Below, piece by piece: positions 1 to 7,558 of a stretch of 15,670 bases of DNA. The stretch's first letter is position 1; every line of letters starts with the position of its first letter. The translations under genes were made by a program, and so were the position numbers. Source of the stretch: an uncultured Oscillospiraceae bacterium (GTDB lineage: Bacteria > Bacillota > Clostridia > Oscillospirales > Oscillospiraceae); contig CALWXY010000020.1 of NCBI GenBank assembly GCA_944385595.1, positions 1-15,670 of the forward strand, written 5' to 3'. The notes under the pieces were generated by a model. That model had not been told where the DNA came from. It saw only the letters and a list, made by a program, of their open reading frames with translations, and did not search any database.

Positions 1-2
1 CT

Positions 3-1295
<1,293 letters not shown>

Positions 1296-1298
1296 ATA

Positions 1299-1410
1299 GC
1301 GGCCCCGTGACTGACGGATAGTGGATTCACCACATGGGAGCGGGAGTTCGTTTGTTTGTCGACCGTCTGGGCAGTTTCGCGTTTTCGCGCGGGACTGCCC
1401 GGTTTTTATT
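1299..1410 (+). promoter_or_regulatory. ZTP (pfl-motif) riboswitch with terminator expression platform
   Basis: The leader of purO carries the conserved blocks of the ZTP/pfl riboswitch in order. CGTGACTGACGG lies at 1306-1317, a GTGG/CCAC hairpin at 1321-1324/1330-1333, GGGAGCG at 1336-1342, and CCGTCTGGGCA at 1363-1373. GACGG (1313-1317) can pair with CCGTC (1363-1367), and CCC (1304-1306) can pair with GGG (1336-1338) as the pseudoknot. The final GGGCAGT (1369-1375) is shared with a terminator stem (partner ACTGCCC, 1394-1400), so ligand-bound aptamer and terminator exclude each other. Known riboswitches of this class sense ZMP/ZTP and switch on folate and purine genes, including AICAR transformylase, which is encoded just downstream. 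The match was made by eye, not with a covariance model. Confidence 0.88.
1367..1410 (+). terminator. Intrinsic terminator, the switchable part of the ZTP riboswitch
   Basis: Outer stem GGGCAGT (1369-1375) pairs with ACTGCCC (1394-1400). An inner CGCG (1378-1381)/CGCG (1386-1389) stem encloses a TTTT loop, and a T-rich tract follows from 1403. The 5' arm is part of the conserved 3' end of the aptamer. The terminator would form when ligand is absent and be disrupted when ZTP/ZMP is bound. It may also end trkH transcripts that read into the leader. Confidence 0.85.
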
Positions 1411-1439
1411 TATGCTTATTATTTTTAGGAGGAAATACA

Positions 1440-2120
1440 ATGCTAGAAAAAAACAGCTACCCCGGCAGAGGCATAGTCATCGGAAAGAGCGCCTCCGGCG
1501 CGAAATCCGTCGTGGCCTACTTCATTATGGGCAGGAGCGTGAACTCCAGAAACCGCGTGTTCGAGCCCTGTGACGACGGCATACGCACCAGGGCCTTCGA
1601 CGAGTCGAAGATGTCGGACCCCAGCCTCATCATCTACCACCCGGTGCGCAGCTTCGGGCGCGGCCTCATCGTCACAAACGGCGACCAGACCGACACCATA
1701 CGCGATTTCCTCGAGAAGGGGCTGCCGTTTGAGCAGGCTCTTCGCACCCGCGAGTTTGAGCCGGACGGCCCGAACTGGACTCCGCGCATCTCCGGCCTCC
1801 TGTCCCCGGACGGCAGCTACAAGCTGAGCATACTCAAGAGCGCCGACGCCGAGGGCACAGCCTGCGCCCGCTACACCTTCGAGTATCCCGGCATAGCCGG
1901 TAAGGCCCACTATATCCACACCTACAGGTGCGACGGCAACCCCATCCCCTCGTTTGAGGGCGAGCCGGAGCTTGTGGCCGTCGGCGACCAGAGCATAGAC
2001 GACTTCACCGCCGAGATTTGGAACGACCTCGATGAGGACAACAAGGTCTCCCTCTACGTCTGCTTCCGCGATATAGCCAGCGGCGAGATTGAGACGAGAA
2101 TAGTCAACAAGAACAACTGA
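1440..2120 (+). CDS. purO: IMP cyclohydrolase, PurO family
   Basis: Catalyses the last step of de novo purine synthesis, ring closure of FAICAR to IMP, in the cytoplasm. The 226-residue product resembles the archaeal-type PurO family (Pfam IMP_cyclohyd), not the MGS-like cyclohydrolase domain of bifunctional PurH. Blocks I recognise are YPGRGIVIG (7-15), GRSVNSRNRV (31-40), TNGDQTDTI (79-87) and REFEPDGPNWTPRISG (104-119). The start is the ATG at 1440, with AGGAGG at 1427-1432. The frame is open further upstream, but that extension would run through the riboswitch and terminator and is rejected. The next gene begins 11 bases after the stop, encoding the enzyme of the preceding step. Regulation is most likely by the ZTP riboswitch in the leader. 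Confidence 0.9.
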   Translation: MLEKNSYPGRGIVIGKSASGAKSVVAYFIMGRSVNSRNRVFEPCDDGIRTRAFDESKMSDPSLIIYHPVRSFGRGLIVTNGDQTDTIRDFLEKGLPFEQALRTREFEPDGPNWTPRISGLLSPDGSYKLSILKSADAEGTACARYTFEYPGIAGKAHYIHTYRCDGNPIPSFEGEPELVAVGDQSIDDFTAEIWNDLDEDNKVSLYVCFRDIASGEIETRIVNKNN

Positions 2121-2131
2121 GGAGGATAAAC

Positions 2132-3316
2132 ATGAAAGAATTCGAACTCAAATACGGCTGCAACCCCAACCAGAAGCCCGCCAAAATCTACATGAGAGAC
2201 GGCTCCGAGCTGCCCATAGAGATACTCTGCGGACGCCCCGGCTATATAAACTTCCTCGACGCCTTCAACAGCTGGCAGCTGGTCAAGGAGCTGAAGGAGG
2301 CGCTCGGCCTGCCCGCCGCGACCTCGTTCAAGCACGTCAGCCCCACCTCCGCCGCCGTGGGCATCCCCCTGCCGGAGAGCCTCAAGAAGGCCTGCTTTGT
2401 CGACGACATCGAGGGCCTCGACGACAATCCGCTCGCCTGCGCCTACGCCAGAGCCCGCGGCACCGACCGCATGTGCTCCTTCGGCGACTGGGTCGCCCTC
2501 AGCGACGTCTGCGACGCCATGACCGCGAGCCTCATAAAGCACGAGGTGTCCGACGGCATCATAGCCCCCGGCTATACCGACGAGGCGCTTGAAATCCTCC
2601 GCAGCAAGCGCAAGGGCAACTACAATGTCGTCAAAATCGACCCGAACTATGTCCCGGAGCCGCAGGAGACCAAGCAGGTCTACGGCGTCACCTTCGAGCA
2701 GGGCCGCAATGAGTTCAAAATCAACGAGGAGCTGCTCTCGAACGTCGTCACCGCCAATAAGGAGCTGCCCGACAGCGCCAAGCGCGACCTGATCATCGCG
2801 CTCATCACGCTGAAATACACCCAGTCCAACTCCGTGTGCTACGCCGTCGGCGGACAGGCCATAGGCGTCGGCGCGGGCCAGCAGTCGCGCATACACTGCA
2901 CCCGCCTCGCCGGCAGCAAGGCCGACACCTGGCAGCTGAGACAGCACCCGAAGGTCCTGAACCTGCCGTTCAGACCCGACCTCGGACGCCCCGAGCGCGA
3001 CAACGTCATCGACGGCTATATAAACGGCAATGAGGAGGACGTCTGCGCCGAGGGTAACTGGCAGAAGTACTTCACCGTCCAGCCCGAGCACCTCACCCAG
3101 GCCGAGATGCGCGAGTACCTCGACGGCATCACCGGCGTGGCTCTCGGCTCCGATGCGTTCTTCCCCTTCGCCGACAACATCGAGCGCGCGAAGAAGAGCG
3201 GCGTGAGCTATATCGCCGAGCCGGGCGGCTCCGTGCGCGACGACCTCGTCATCGCCAAGTGCGACGAGTACGGCATGGCCATGGCCTTCACCGGCATGAG
3301 ACTCTTCCACCACTAA
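2132..3316 (+). CDS. Stand-alone AICAR transformylase (PurH formyltransferase-like)
   Basis: Transfers a formyl group from 10-formyl-tetrahydrofolate to AICAR (ZMP), giving FAICAR, the substrate of the PurO-like enzyme encoded upstream. At 394 residues it corresponds to the AICARFT part of PurH only; the N-terminal cyclohydrolase domain of about 200 residues is absent. Visible blocks are KYGCNPNQ (7-14), SFKHVSP (65-71) with the Lys-His pair (K67-H68) that corresponds to the catalytic pair of PurH, and RMCSFGDWVALSD. Further on come KYTQSNSVCYAVGGQAIGVG, GQQSRIHC and SDAFFPFADNI near the C-terminus. The ATG at 2132 follows GGAGG at 2121-2125, which directly abuts the purO stop codon, so the two genes are one transcription unit. 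The ligand of the upstream riboswitch is this enzyme's substrate or its triphosphate. Confidence 0.92.
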   Translation: MKEFELKYGCNPNQKPAKIYMRDGSELPIEILCGRPGYINFLDAFNSWQLVKELKEALGLPAATSFKHVSPTSAAVGIPLPESLKKACFVDDIEGLDDNPLACAYARARGTDRMCSFGDWVALSDVCDAMTASLIKHEVSDGIIAPGYTDEALEILRSKRKGNYNVVKIDPNYVPEPQETKQVYGVTFEQGRNEFKINEELLSNVVTANKELPDSAKRDLIIALITLKYTQSNSVCYAVGGQAIGVGAGQQSRIHCTRLAGSKADTWQLRQHPKVLNLPFRPDLGRPERDNVIDGYINGNEEDVCAEGNWQKYFTVQPEHLTQAEMREYLDGITGVALGSDAFFPFADNIERAKKSGVSYIAEPGGSVRDDLVIAKCDEYGMAMAFTGMRLFHH

Positions 3317-3323
3317 AAAAACG

Positions 3324-3360
3324 AAAAGGCGAAGCGCTAAGCGCTTCGCCTTTTCTATTT
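3324..3360. terminator. Bidirectional intrinsic terminator between convergent operons
   Basis: A perfect 14-bp stem (3324-3337 with 3341-3354) carries a TAA loop. It reads AAAAGGCGAAGCGC on the left arm, continues into TTTTCT on the plus strand, and has an A-run (3315-3321) that becomes a U-tract on the minus strand. It ends the purO transcript and can also stop the convergent udg-GNAT operon. Confidence 0.9.
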
Positions 3361-3469
3361 GATGAGGACAAAATGAAAAAGATGAACTGTCTCTTGCGAT
3401 TTCTATAATACAGGTTAGTTATTACAAAATAAACAGGCAGAGTATTACAAAAAGATTAAATGCAAAATT
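3361..3469. other. AT-rich convergent intergenic spacer, no gene seen
   Basis: About 110 bases between the terminator and the end of the minus-strand GNAT gene, clearly AT-richer than the flanking genes. It contains a direct repeat TATTACAAAA at 3420-3429 and 3443-3452. An 11-codon ORF starting at 3373 has no convincing ribosome site. A TATAAT at 3404-3409 lacks a -35 element at the right distance. I assign no function. Confidence 0.5.
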
Positions 3470-4237
3470 TCAGTCGAAAACAAGCCCCCACCAGGAGCCT
3501 ATAAAGCCGCCTCTGGCGGCTATGAAAGCGCGCGGCTCGCCGAAGCCGGAAAAGCCGGGGATGTCCGGCGTGCGCACAAGCGCCTCTCCGCCGCGCGCGA
3601 GCGCAGAGACGGCGGGGGAGGCGTCGCCGATGCAGAGCAGCTCCGGGATGAAGCAGCGCCCATCGCCGGGGATGCAGGCCGCGCAGCCGCCGTCGAAGGC
3701 GGCAAAGCGCCCGCCGAAGCTCGCGCTCCACCACTCAAACAGGGCGGGGTCGAAATCAGCAAAGTCCGTGCCGCCGAGTACGGCGCGCCGCTCGGCGGCG
3801 TATTCGGCGGGCGTCAGCTCGCGAATCCGGCAGGGCGCGGCCTGCGGAGAGACGACGGCCTCGCGCGCCGGGACAGCCGGGGCGAAGCCCAGACGCGCGT
3901 ACCAATCGAACAGCGAAGGCTCGGCCGGGCGCAGAGCGGCGACGCCGCCCTCGCGCTCGATTTGCTCCGCACAGGCGAGGGAGACCGCGGCGCCCAGCCC
4001 GCGCCCGCGGAACTCCGGCAGCGTGGCCACGGCGTAGATATAAGGCCAGGCCCTGCCGCCGAGGCTGATACCGTCGACTATATAAGCCGCCGCGGCGATG
4101 ACGCCGCCCTCGTCGGCGACGAAGCCGCGCGCTCTGCCGAGAAAGGGGAGGACGAAGTCGTCCCCGTCGCCGAAAACCGTCTTCCAGAGACGAAGAGCGC
4201 CGGCGGTGTCGCCGGCGCGAAAGCTCCGTATGGTCAT
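3470..4237 (-). CDS. GNAT-family N-acetyltransferase
   Basis: A 255-residue acetyl-CoA-dependent acyltransferase of unknown substrate. The N-terminal half has the GNAT core: an opening MTIRSFRAGD strand, the central YIYAVATLPEF strand (67-76), and the acetyl-CoA pyrophosphate loop RGRGLG (77-82) leading into helix AAVSLACAEQI. The downstream SLFDWYARLGF matches the usual GNAT motif B region. The C-terminal 120 residues form an additional domain reminiscent of longer GNATs. I cannot name the acceptor, which could be an amine, protein or antibiotic. The ATG at 4237-4235 overlaps the TGA of the upstream DUF2156 gene in an ATGA arrangement, so translation is probably coupled. It is the last gene of the minus-strand operon. 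Confidence 0.85.
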   Translation of the reverse strand: MTIRSFRAGDTAGALRLWKTVFGDGDDFVLPFLGRARGFVADEGGVIAAAAYIVDGISLGGRAWPYIYAVATLPEFRGRGLGAAVSLACAEQIEREGGVAALRPAEPSLFDWYARLGFAPAVPAREAVVSPQAAPCRIRELTPAEYAAERRAVLGGTDFADFDPALFEWWSASFGGRFAAFDGGCAACIPGDGRCFIPELLCIGDASPAVSALARGGEALVRTPDIPGFSGFGEPRAFIAARGGFIGSWWGLVFD

Positions 4238-5141
4238 GCCTTTCCTCCGTGGATGGCGATGTACTTCTCGACCATCATGGCGGGGTGGTAGGACTGCTTG
4301 GCCTTGCGTATGTTCTCGAGGCCCATGTCGTCCTCGCGGTTGATGTACTTTACCTCCGGGAACTGCTGCATGATGTAGCGCACGAACTCGCGGTTAATCA
4401 TCGGGTAGGCGCCGCGGATGTCGGCCACGGCTTTTTCAAAGTGGACGACGAAGGTGTCGCCGCAGAGCGGCTCGCCGAGGGTGAAGGCGACGGGCTGCCC
4501 GCCCGCGAAGAGGACGCCGCCGAGCATACCGAGCTCGGTGAACTCGCGCAGGCCGCGCAGGAGGGTGTCCTTCTCGTCGAATACGTCCAGCTCGACGTGG
4601 TCGGGGTCGGCCTCGATCCACTCCTCAAGCACCTCCTCGCAGAGGGGACGTGCTCCTTTTTGAGCGGCTCGAAGCGCCAGTCGGGATAGGTGCTCTCGAA
4701 GCTGTTTATGTGGTTGCGCTTGGCGTGCAGCGCCTTGCCGGTGAGGGTGGCGAGCTTTTCGGCGGAGTAGACGTAGTCGTCGAAGCGTCTGTCGCGCTCG
4801 ATTGAGAAGGTGTTGGGGAAGAGTTTGTCGAGAACGGGGACGTGGTTCTCGGTGAGCCCGGCAATAACAAGGGGCTTGCCTATGGACTCGCAGTACTCAA
4901 TCATCTCCTCGACGGCGGGTACGAGACTGCCGCAGCCGAACGGGAAGAGGAACCAGAGGCGCTCGTGGCCGTTGATCATGAGGACGACTCTGTCGCCGAC
5001 GCGGGAGACGAAGCGGTTGTCGCCATTGCCCCAGAGGTACATCGCGCCGAACGAGGCGTCGGCGCTGCGGGAGTTTTCGCAGCAGACGAGCGGGCGTATC
5101 CACTCTCTGTCGCTTTTATCGATGGGTTTGAAGGTGAGCAT
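4234..5141 (-). pseudogene. DUF2156 (phosphatidylglycerol lysyltransferase C-terminal-like) protein, interrupted by a one-base frameshift
   Basis: Two minus-strand frames together make one DUF2156 protein. Part one starts at ATG 5141 (MLTFKPIDKSD; AGGAGA ribosome site 8 bases upstream) and keeps family-like blocks such as RLWFLFPFG and AKRNHINSF up to LKKEHVP. Part two continues in the other frame as LCEEVLEEWIEADPDHVEL and ends with MGLENIRKAKQSYHP...EKYIAIHGGKA at 4234. The frames join at a run of four C residues (GGGG at 4644-4647 on the plus strand). One extra base there restores a 302-residue product, the usual size. DUF2156 is the GNAT-like fold at the C-terminus of MprF lysyltransferases, and soluble members often sit beside a GNAT gene as here. 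No classical slippery heptamer was found. It is either a recent inactivating deletion or a sequencing/assembly error. Confidence 0.8.
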
Positions 5142-5160
5142 AAAAAAATCTCCTGTTGAA

Positions 5161-5739
5161 TTATAGGTAGGTGCGCGTGCAGATGGTCTGTATCTCAGCC
5201 TGAAGGGCTTTGAGGTCAAGGAAGGTATCCGGCCGGCGGTTAGGGTCGCGCAGCAGGGCGGCGGGGTGGTAGAGCGCCATGCAGCGCCTGCCGCCGATGT
5301 CGAACCACTTGCCGTGCTCGCGGGTGATTTTGAAATCCGGCTTTATGAAGGCCATGGCCGATATGCGCCCGAGGCAGACTATGATTTTGGGCTGAATCAG
5401 CTCAATCTGGTTTTGGAGCCATTCGGCGCAGGCCTCCTGTTCGAGCTGAAGCGGGTCGCGGTTGTGCGGCGGGCGGCATTTGACCATGTTGGCTATGTAG
5501 ACGCGCGAGCGGTCGAGGTCGATGCAGTCGAGCATGGTGTCGAGCAGCTTGCCCGCTCTGCCGACGAAGGGCTCGCCGGTGAGATCCTCCTGCTCGCCGG
5601 GGCCCTCTCCGATGAACATGACCTCGGCGCTGCGGCTGCCGACGCCGAACACGACATTGTGGCGGTGCTCACACAGCGAGCAGCGGCTGCACGCGAGGCA
5701 CTGGGCCTCAAGATTGTCCCAATCGAGCAAAGCTCTCAC
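5161..5739 (-). CDS. Family 4 uracil-DNA glycosylase with a 4Fe-4S cluster
   Basis: Removes uracil from DNA to begin base-excision repair. Counted from the TTG at 5730, the product has 189 residues, normal for family 4. Four cluster cysteines are in place (C11, C14, C85, C101), with the uracil-pocket motif GEGPGEQED (41-49), PFVGRAG (54-60) and HPAALLRDP (155-163). Two starts fit: GTG at 5739, with no clear ribosome site, or TTG at 5730, preceded by GGGGGTGAG. I favour TTG functionally but give the longer GTG boundary. The ORF stays open further upstream with no sensible start before it meets coaX. It is the first gene of the operon, with DUF2156 starting 19 bases after its stop. Confidence 0.92.
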   Translation of the reverse strand: MRALLDWDNLEAQCLACSRCSLCEHRHNVVFGVGSRSAEVMFIGEGPGEQEDLTGEPFVGRAGKLLDTMLDCIDLDRSRVYIANMVKCRPPHNRDPLQLEQEACAEWLQNQIELIQPKIIVCLGRISAMAFIKPDFKITREHGKWFDIGGRRCMALYHPAALLRDPNRRPDTFLDLKALQAEIQTICTRTYL

Positions 5740-5765
5740 CCCCAGAGGCGGAAATATTCGCCTAC

Positions 5766-5795
5766 AGTTTAACACAGCTTCAGCAAAATATGCAA
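5766..5795 (-). promoter_or_regulatory. Possible promoter of the udg operon
   Basis: On the minus strand TTGCAT (5795-5790) and TAAACT (5771-5766) are separated by 18 bp, 25-35 bases before the candidate starts of udg. The -10 is only a partial match, so this is tentative. No better minus-strand candidate was seen in the 128-bp divergent gap. Confidence 0.4.
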
Positions 5796-5813
5796 GAGCA
5801 ATGAAGATTGCTA

Positions 5814-5842
5814 TTGATTTCACACAAAGACCGGGGTATACT
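5814..5842 (+). promoter_or_regulatory. Sigma-A-type promoter of coaX
   Basis: TTGATT (5814-5819), a 17-bp spacer, and TATACT (5837-5842) lie 25 bases before the coaX ATG. The expected start near 5849 gives a very short leader containing AAAGGCGG (5854-5861) as ribosome site. Confidence 0.75.
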
Positions 5843-5867
5843 GTGAAAAAACGAAAGGCGGACAAGC

Positions 5868-6662
5868 ATGATACTGGCAATAGACGTTGGAAACACGAAT
5901 ATCGTGGTCGGCTGCGGCGACAGCTCCGAGAGCATGTACAAAGGGCGGCTGACCACGAATAAAAACGGCACCAGCACCGAATACGCAATCAGACTGAGGT
6001 CGATGCTGCACCTTTATAACGTGAAATGCGGCGATATAGAGGGGAGCATAATCTCGTCCGTCGTCCCGGAGCTGACCTACGCGCTCACCAACGCCGTCGA
6101 GCTGCTGACGGGCAAGCCGCCTCTCATAGTCAAGCACAGCCTCGACACCGGCCTCGAGATAGCCATAGACGACCCCAAAACCCTCGGCGCTGACCGCATA
6201 GTCGGCTCCGTCGCCGCCATGAACGAGTACCCGCTGCCGCTGGCCGTCTTTGACCTCGGCACCGCCACCACCATGGACGTCGTCGACAAAAACCGCCGCC
6301 ACCTCGGCGGCGCGATTATGACGGGCATCAAGACCTCGCTGAACGCCCTCTCGAGCAACGCCTCCCAGCTGCCGAATATAGAGATAGACACCTCATGCAG
6401 CGTCATAGGCAAGAACACCATAGACTGTATGCGCAGCGGCATAGTCTACGGCAACGCCGCCATGATGGACGGCCTCATCGACAGGGTGGAGCAGGAGCTC
6501 GGCGAGAAGCTCACGGTCATAGCCACAGGCGGCCTCGCCAAAACCGTCATCTCCCACTGCACGCACAAGATCATCTACGACGAGGATCTCCTCATAAAGG
6601 GCCTTGTGCTCATCTACTACCGCAACATAGACAAGATTAAGACAAAAAAATCGGAGGCATGA
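5868..6662 (+). CDS. coaX: Type III pantothenate kinase
   Basis: Phosphorylates pantothenate to 4'-phosphopantothenate, the first step of coenzyme A synthesis, in the cytoplasm. The 264-residue product has the normal CoaX length and the family's ASKHA-fold motifs. These are the phosphate-1 loop DVGNTNIVVG (6-15), GADR (107-110) with the catalytic Asp109, the phosphate-2 motif DLGTATT (129-135), GGAIMTGI (147-154) and the adenosine motif ATGGLA (219-224). The ATG at 5868 is the only start that keeps this N-terminus, and it lies just downstream of a good promoter. The gene stands alone: udg diverges on one side and a terminator that includes its own stop codon closes the other. Confidence 0.95.
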   Translation: MILAIDVGNTNIVVGCGDSSESMYKGRLTTNKNGTSTEYAIRLRSMLHLYNVKCGDIEGSIISSVVPELTYALTNAVELLTGKPPLIVKHSLDTGLEIAIDDPKTLGADRIVGSVAAMNEYPLPLAVFDLGTATTMDVVDKNRRHLGGAIMTGIKTSLNALSSNASQLPNIEIDTSCSVIGKNTIDCMRSGIVYGNAAMMDGLIDRVEQELGEKLTVIATGGLAKTVISHCTHKIIYDEDLLIKGLVLIYYRNIDKIKTKKSEA

Positions 6663-6676
6663 GCCTCCGATTTTAA
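6647..6676 (+). terminator. Terminator of coaX, overlapping the stop codon
   Basis: A perfect 12-bp stem AAAATCGGAGGC (6647-6658) / GCCTCCGATTTT (6663-6674). The loop ATGA contains the coaX stop TGA (6660-6662). The 5' arm therefore encodes the last residues of the protein. Confidence 0.85.
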
Positions 6677-6910
6677 GACTGTCTAAAAAAGCTCTCTCCG
6701 ACTATAACCACAGGATGCGGCGGGGGAGCTCGAGGGGGCAAGGCCCGCCTCGAATTGGATAAGTCGCCGTCAAAAAGCCTGAGGAATCAGGCTTTTTGAG
6801 CGAAGCGGCATTTTCGTTTGCGAAAATGCCCGGCGGCAAAGCGCGGGCGAAAAAGCTCCAACGGAGCTTTTTCGACAAGCTGAAACCGGAGGCTTGAGCC
6901 TCCGGTTTTT
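6675..6910. repeat. Gene-free, hairpin-rich intergenic element, MITE-like or RNA-like
   Basis: About 235 bases with no credible ORF but four strong palindromes: 6771-6798 (12-bp stem, GGAA loop), 6807-6830 (10-bp stem), 6848-6874 (12-bp stem, AAC loop) and 6883-6908 (11-bp stem followed by T7). GTCTAAAAAAGCTC (6681-6694) and GAGCTTTTTCGAC (6864-6876) form imperfect terminal inverted repeats around about 196 bp. The last hairpin nearly duplicates the coaX terminator. This could be a small non-autonomous mobile element, a dispersed palindromic repeat or a stack of terminators. Copy number elsewhere in the genome cannot be seen from here. Confidence 0.55.
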
Positions 6911-6912
6911 TT
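6883..6912 (+). terminator. Hairpin with U-tract at the end of the intergenic element
   Basis: Stem AAACCGGAGGC (6883-6893) / GCCTCCGGTTT (6898-6908), loop TTGA, with seven T residues at 6906-6912. On the plus strand it is a canonical terminator, although coaX already has one. On the minus strand it lies directly behind the sdpI stop but has only a short U-tract. Confidence 0.7.
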
Positions 6913-7558
6913 ATATGCCTTTCTTGTACAGCCAGAACGAGTAGACCGTAGGTGAGAAGAGCGCTAGCAGGAGCAGCACGGCCACCGCCGTCATACCGCT
7001 GTGCAGCTGATGCGCCGCGAAGCCGCAGATGATGAAGAGGAAGCCCGCAACCATCCACACCTTTCCGGCAAAGCGGTGGGTGCGGTTCCAGTTCTCCTCG
7101 CTGCTGAGCGTCCACGGCAGGCGTATGCCCATGGTGTAGTTCAGCTTGGATTTCGGCAGATAGTTGCCGACGGCAATGAACACAAAGCCCACTATGACGC
7201 AGACTATCAGCGATATCGGCACATCGTAGCCGAGGCCGACGAATATCGTCATCGGCACCAGCACGAGGCTGAGAAGCGGGCAGCACCAGCGGGATATCGC
7301 CTTCAGCGCCGAGGACATGTTGGCCTTTTTCGGGTCGTTCTCCAGCATGAACTGGACGAATACGCTGAGCACCGCCATGAGGATAGGCAGAATAAAAACT
7401 ATCGTGGCCTTGCCGGAGTAGCCGTTCACCTCACCGGAGAAGCTCCAGTGCGAGGGGAGCTGTTCCGGCAGCCTTGAGTAGACCGCGATGCCGAGCAGCA
7501 TGGGCAGCAGCGAGACGGCGGAGGTGAGCAGCATGTTAGTTGTGAGTTTCCTTTTCAT
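6911..7558 (-). CDS. sdpI: SdpI-family immunity-like membrane protein (DUF1648 plus SdpI domain)
   Basis: A 215-residue protein with six predicted membrane segments (about 10-28, 52-71, 91-111, 114-131, 167-184, 187-206). The N-terminal DUF1648 signature LPSHWSFSGEVNGYSGK lies at 34-50. The SdpI-domain signature NYLPKSKLNYTMGIRLPWTL (132-151), followed by NWNRTHRFAG (156-165), is typical. In Bacillus subtilis SdpI gives immunity to the SDP toxin and also acts with SdpR in signalling; length and topology here fit that protein. Its start overlaps the 3' end of the sdpR-like gene by 23 bases, with GGAGGTC just upstream of the ATG. No sdpABC toxin genes are in the window, so the threat it answers is unknown. 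The gene symbol is by family similarity. Confidence 0.85.
   Translation of the reverse strand: MKRKLTTNMLLTSAVSLLPMLLGIAVYSRLPEQLPSHWSFSGEVNGYSGKATIVFILPILMAVLSVFVQFMLENDPKKANMSSALKAISRWCCPLLSLVLVPMTIFVGLGYDVPISLIVCVIVGFVFIAVGNYLPKSKLNYTMGIRLPWTLSSEENWNRTHRFAGKVWMVAGFLFIICGFAAHQLHSGMTAVAVLLLLALFSPTVYSFWLYKKGI

Noticed and set aside
1317..1333. The GTGG/CCAC hairpin as an operator for a purine repressor
   Set aside because: It is explained better as a conserved helix of the ZTP aptamer.
1356..1439. Upstream extension of the purO frame to an earlier ATG
   Set aside because: It would translate the riboswitch and terminator; the AGGAGG at 1427-1432 fits the ATG at 1440, and the family N-terminus begins there.
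2054..3313. Long minus-strand ORF of 419 codons opposite the AICAR transformylase gene
   Set aside because: Low-complexity, Ala/Gly/Val/Leu-rich shadow translation of a GC-rich gene; the plus strand encodes a clear enzyme.
3373..3408. Small ORF of 11 codons in the convergent spacer
   Set aside because: No convincing ribosome site or promoter, and nothing recognisable in the peptide.
3404..3409. TATAAT as a plus-strand -10 box
   Set aside because: No acceptable -35 element 16-18 bp upstream and no gene downstream on that strand.
4640..4670. Programmed -1 frameshifting to explain the split DUF2156 gene
   Set aside because: The local A-run reads C AAA AAG, not a canonical slippery heptamer, and no clear downstream stimulatory structure was seen; the family is not known for recoding. 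Mutation or error is simpler.
6702..7286. Minus-strand ORF of 194 codons overlapping the hairpin element and sdpI
   Set aside because: It lies in a different frame from the SdpI-like protein, runs through the hairpins, and has no family features.
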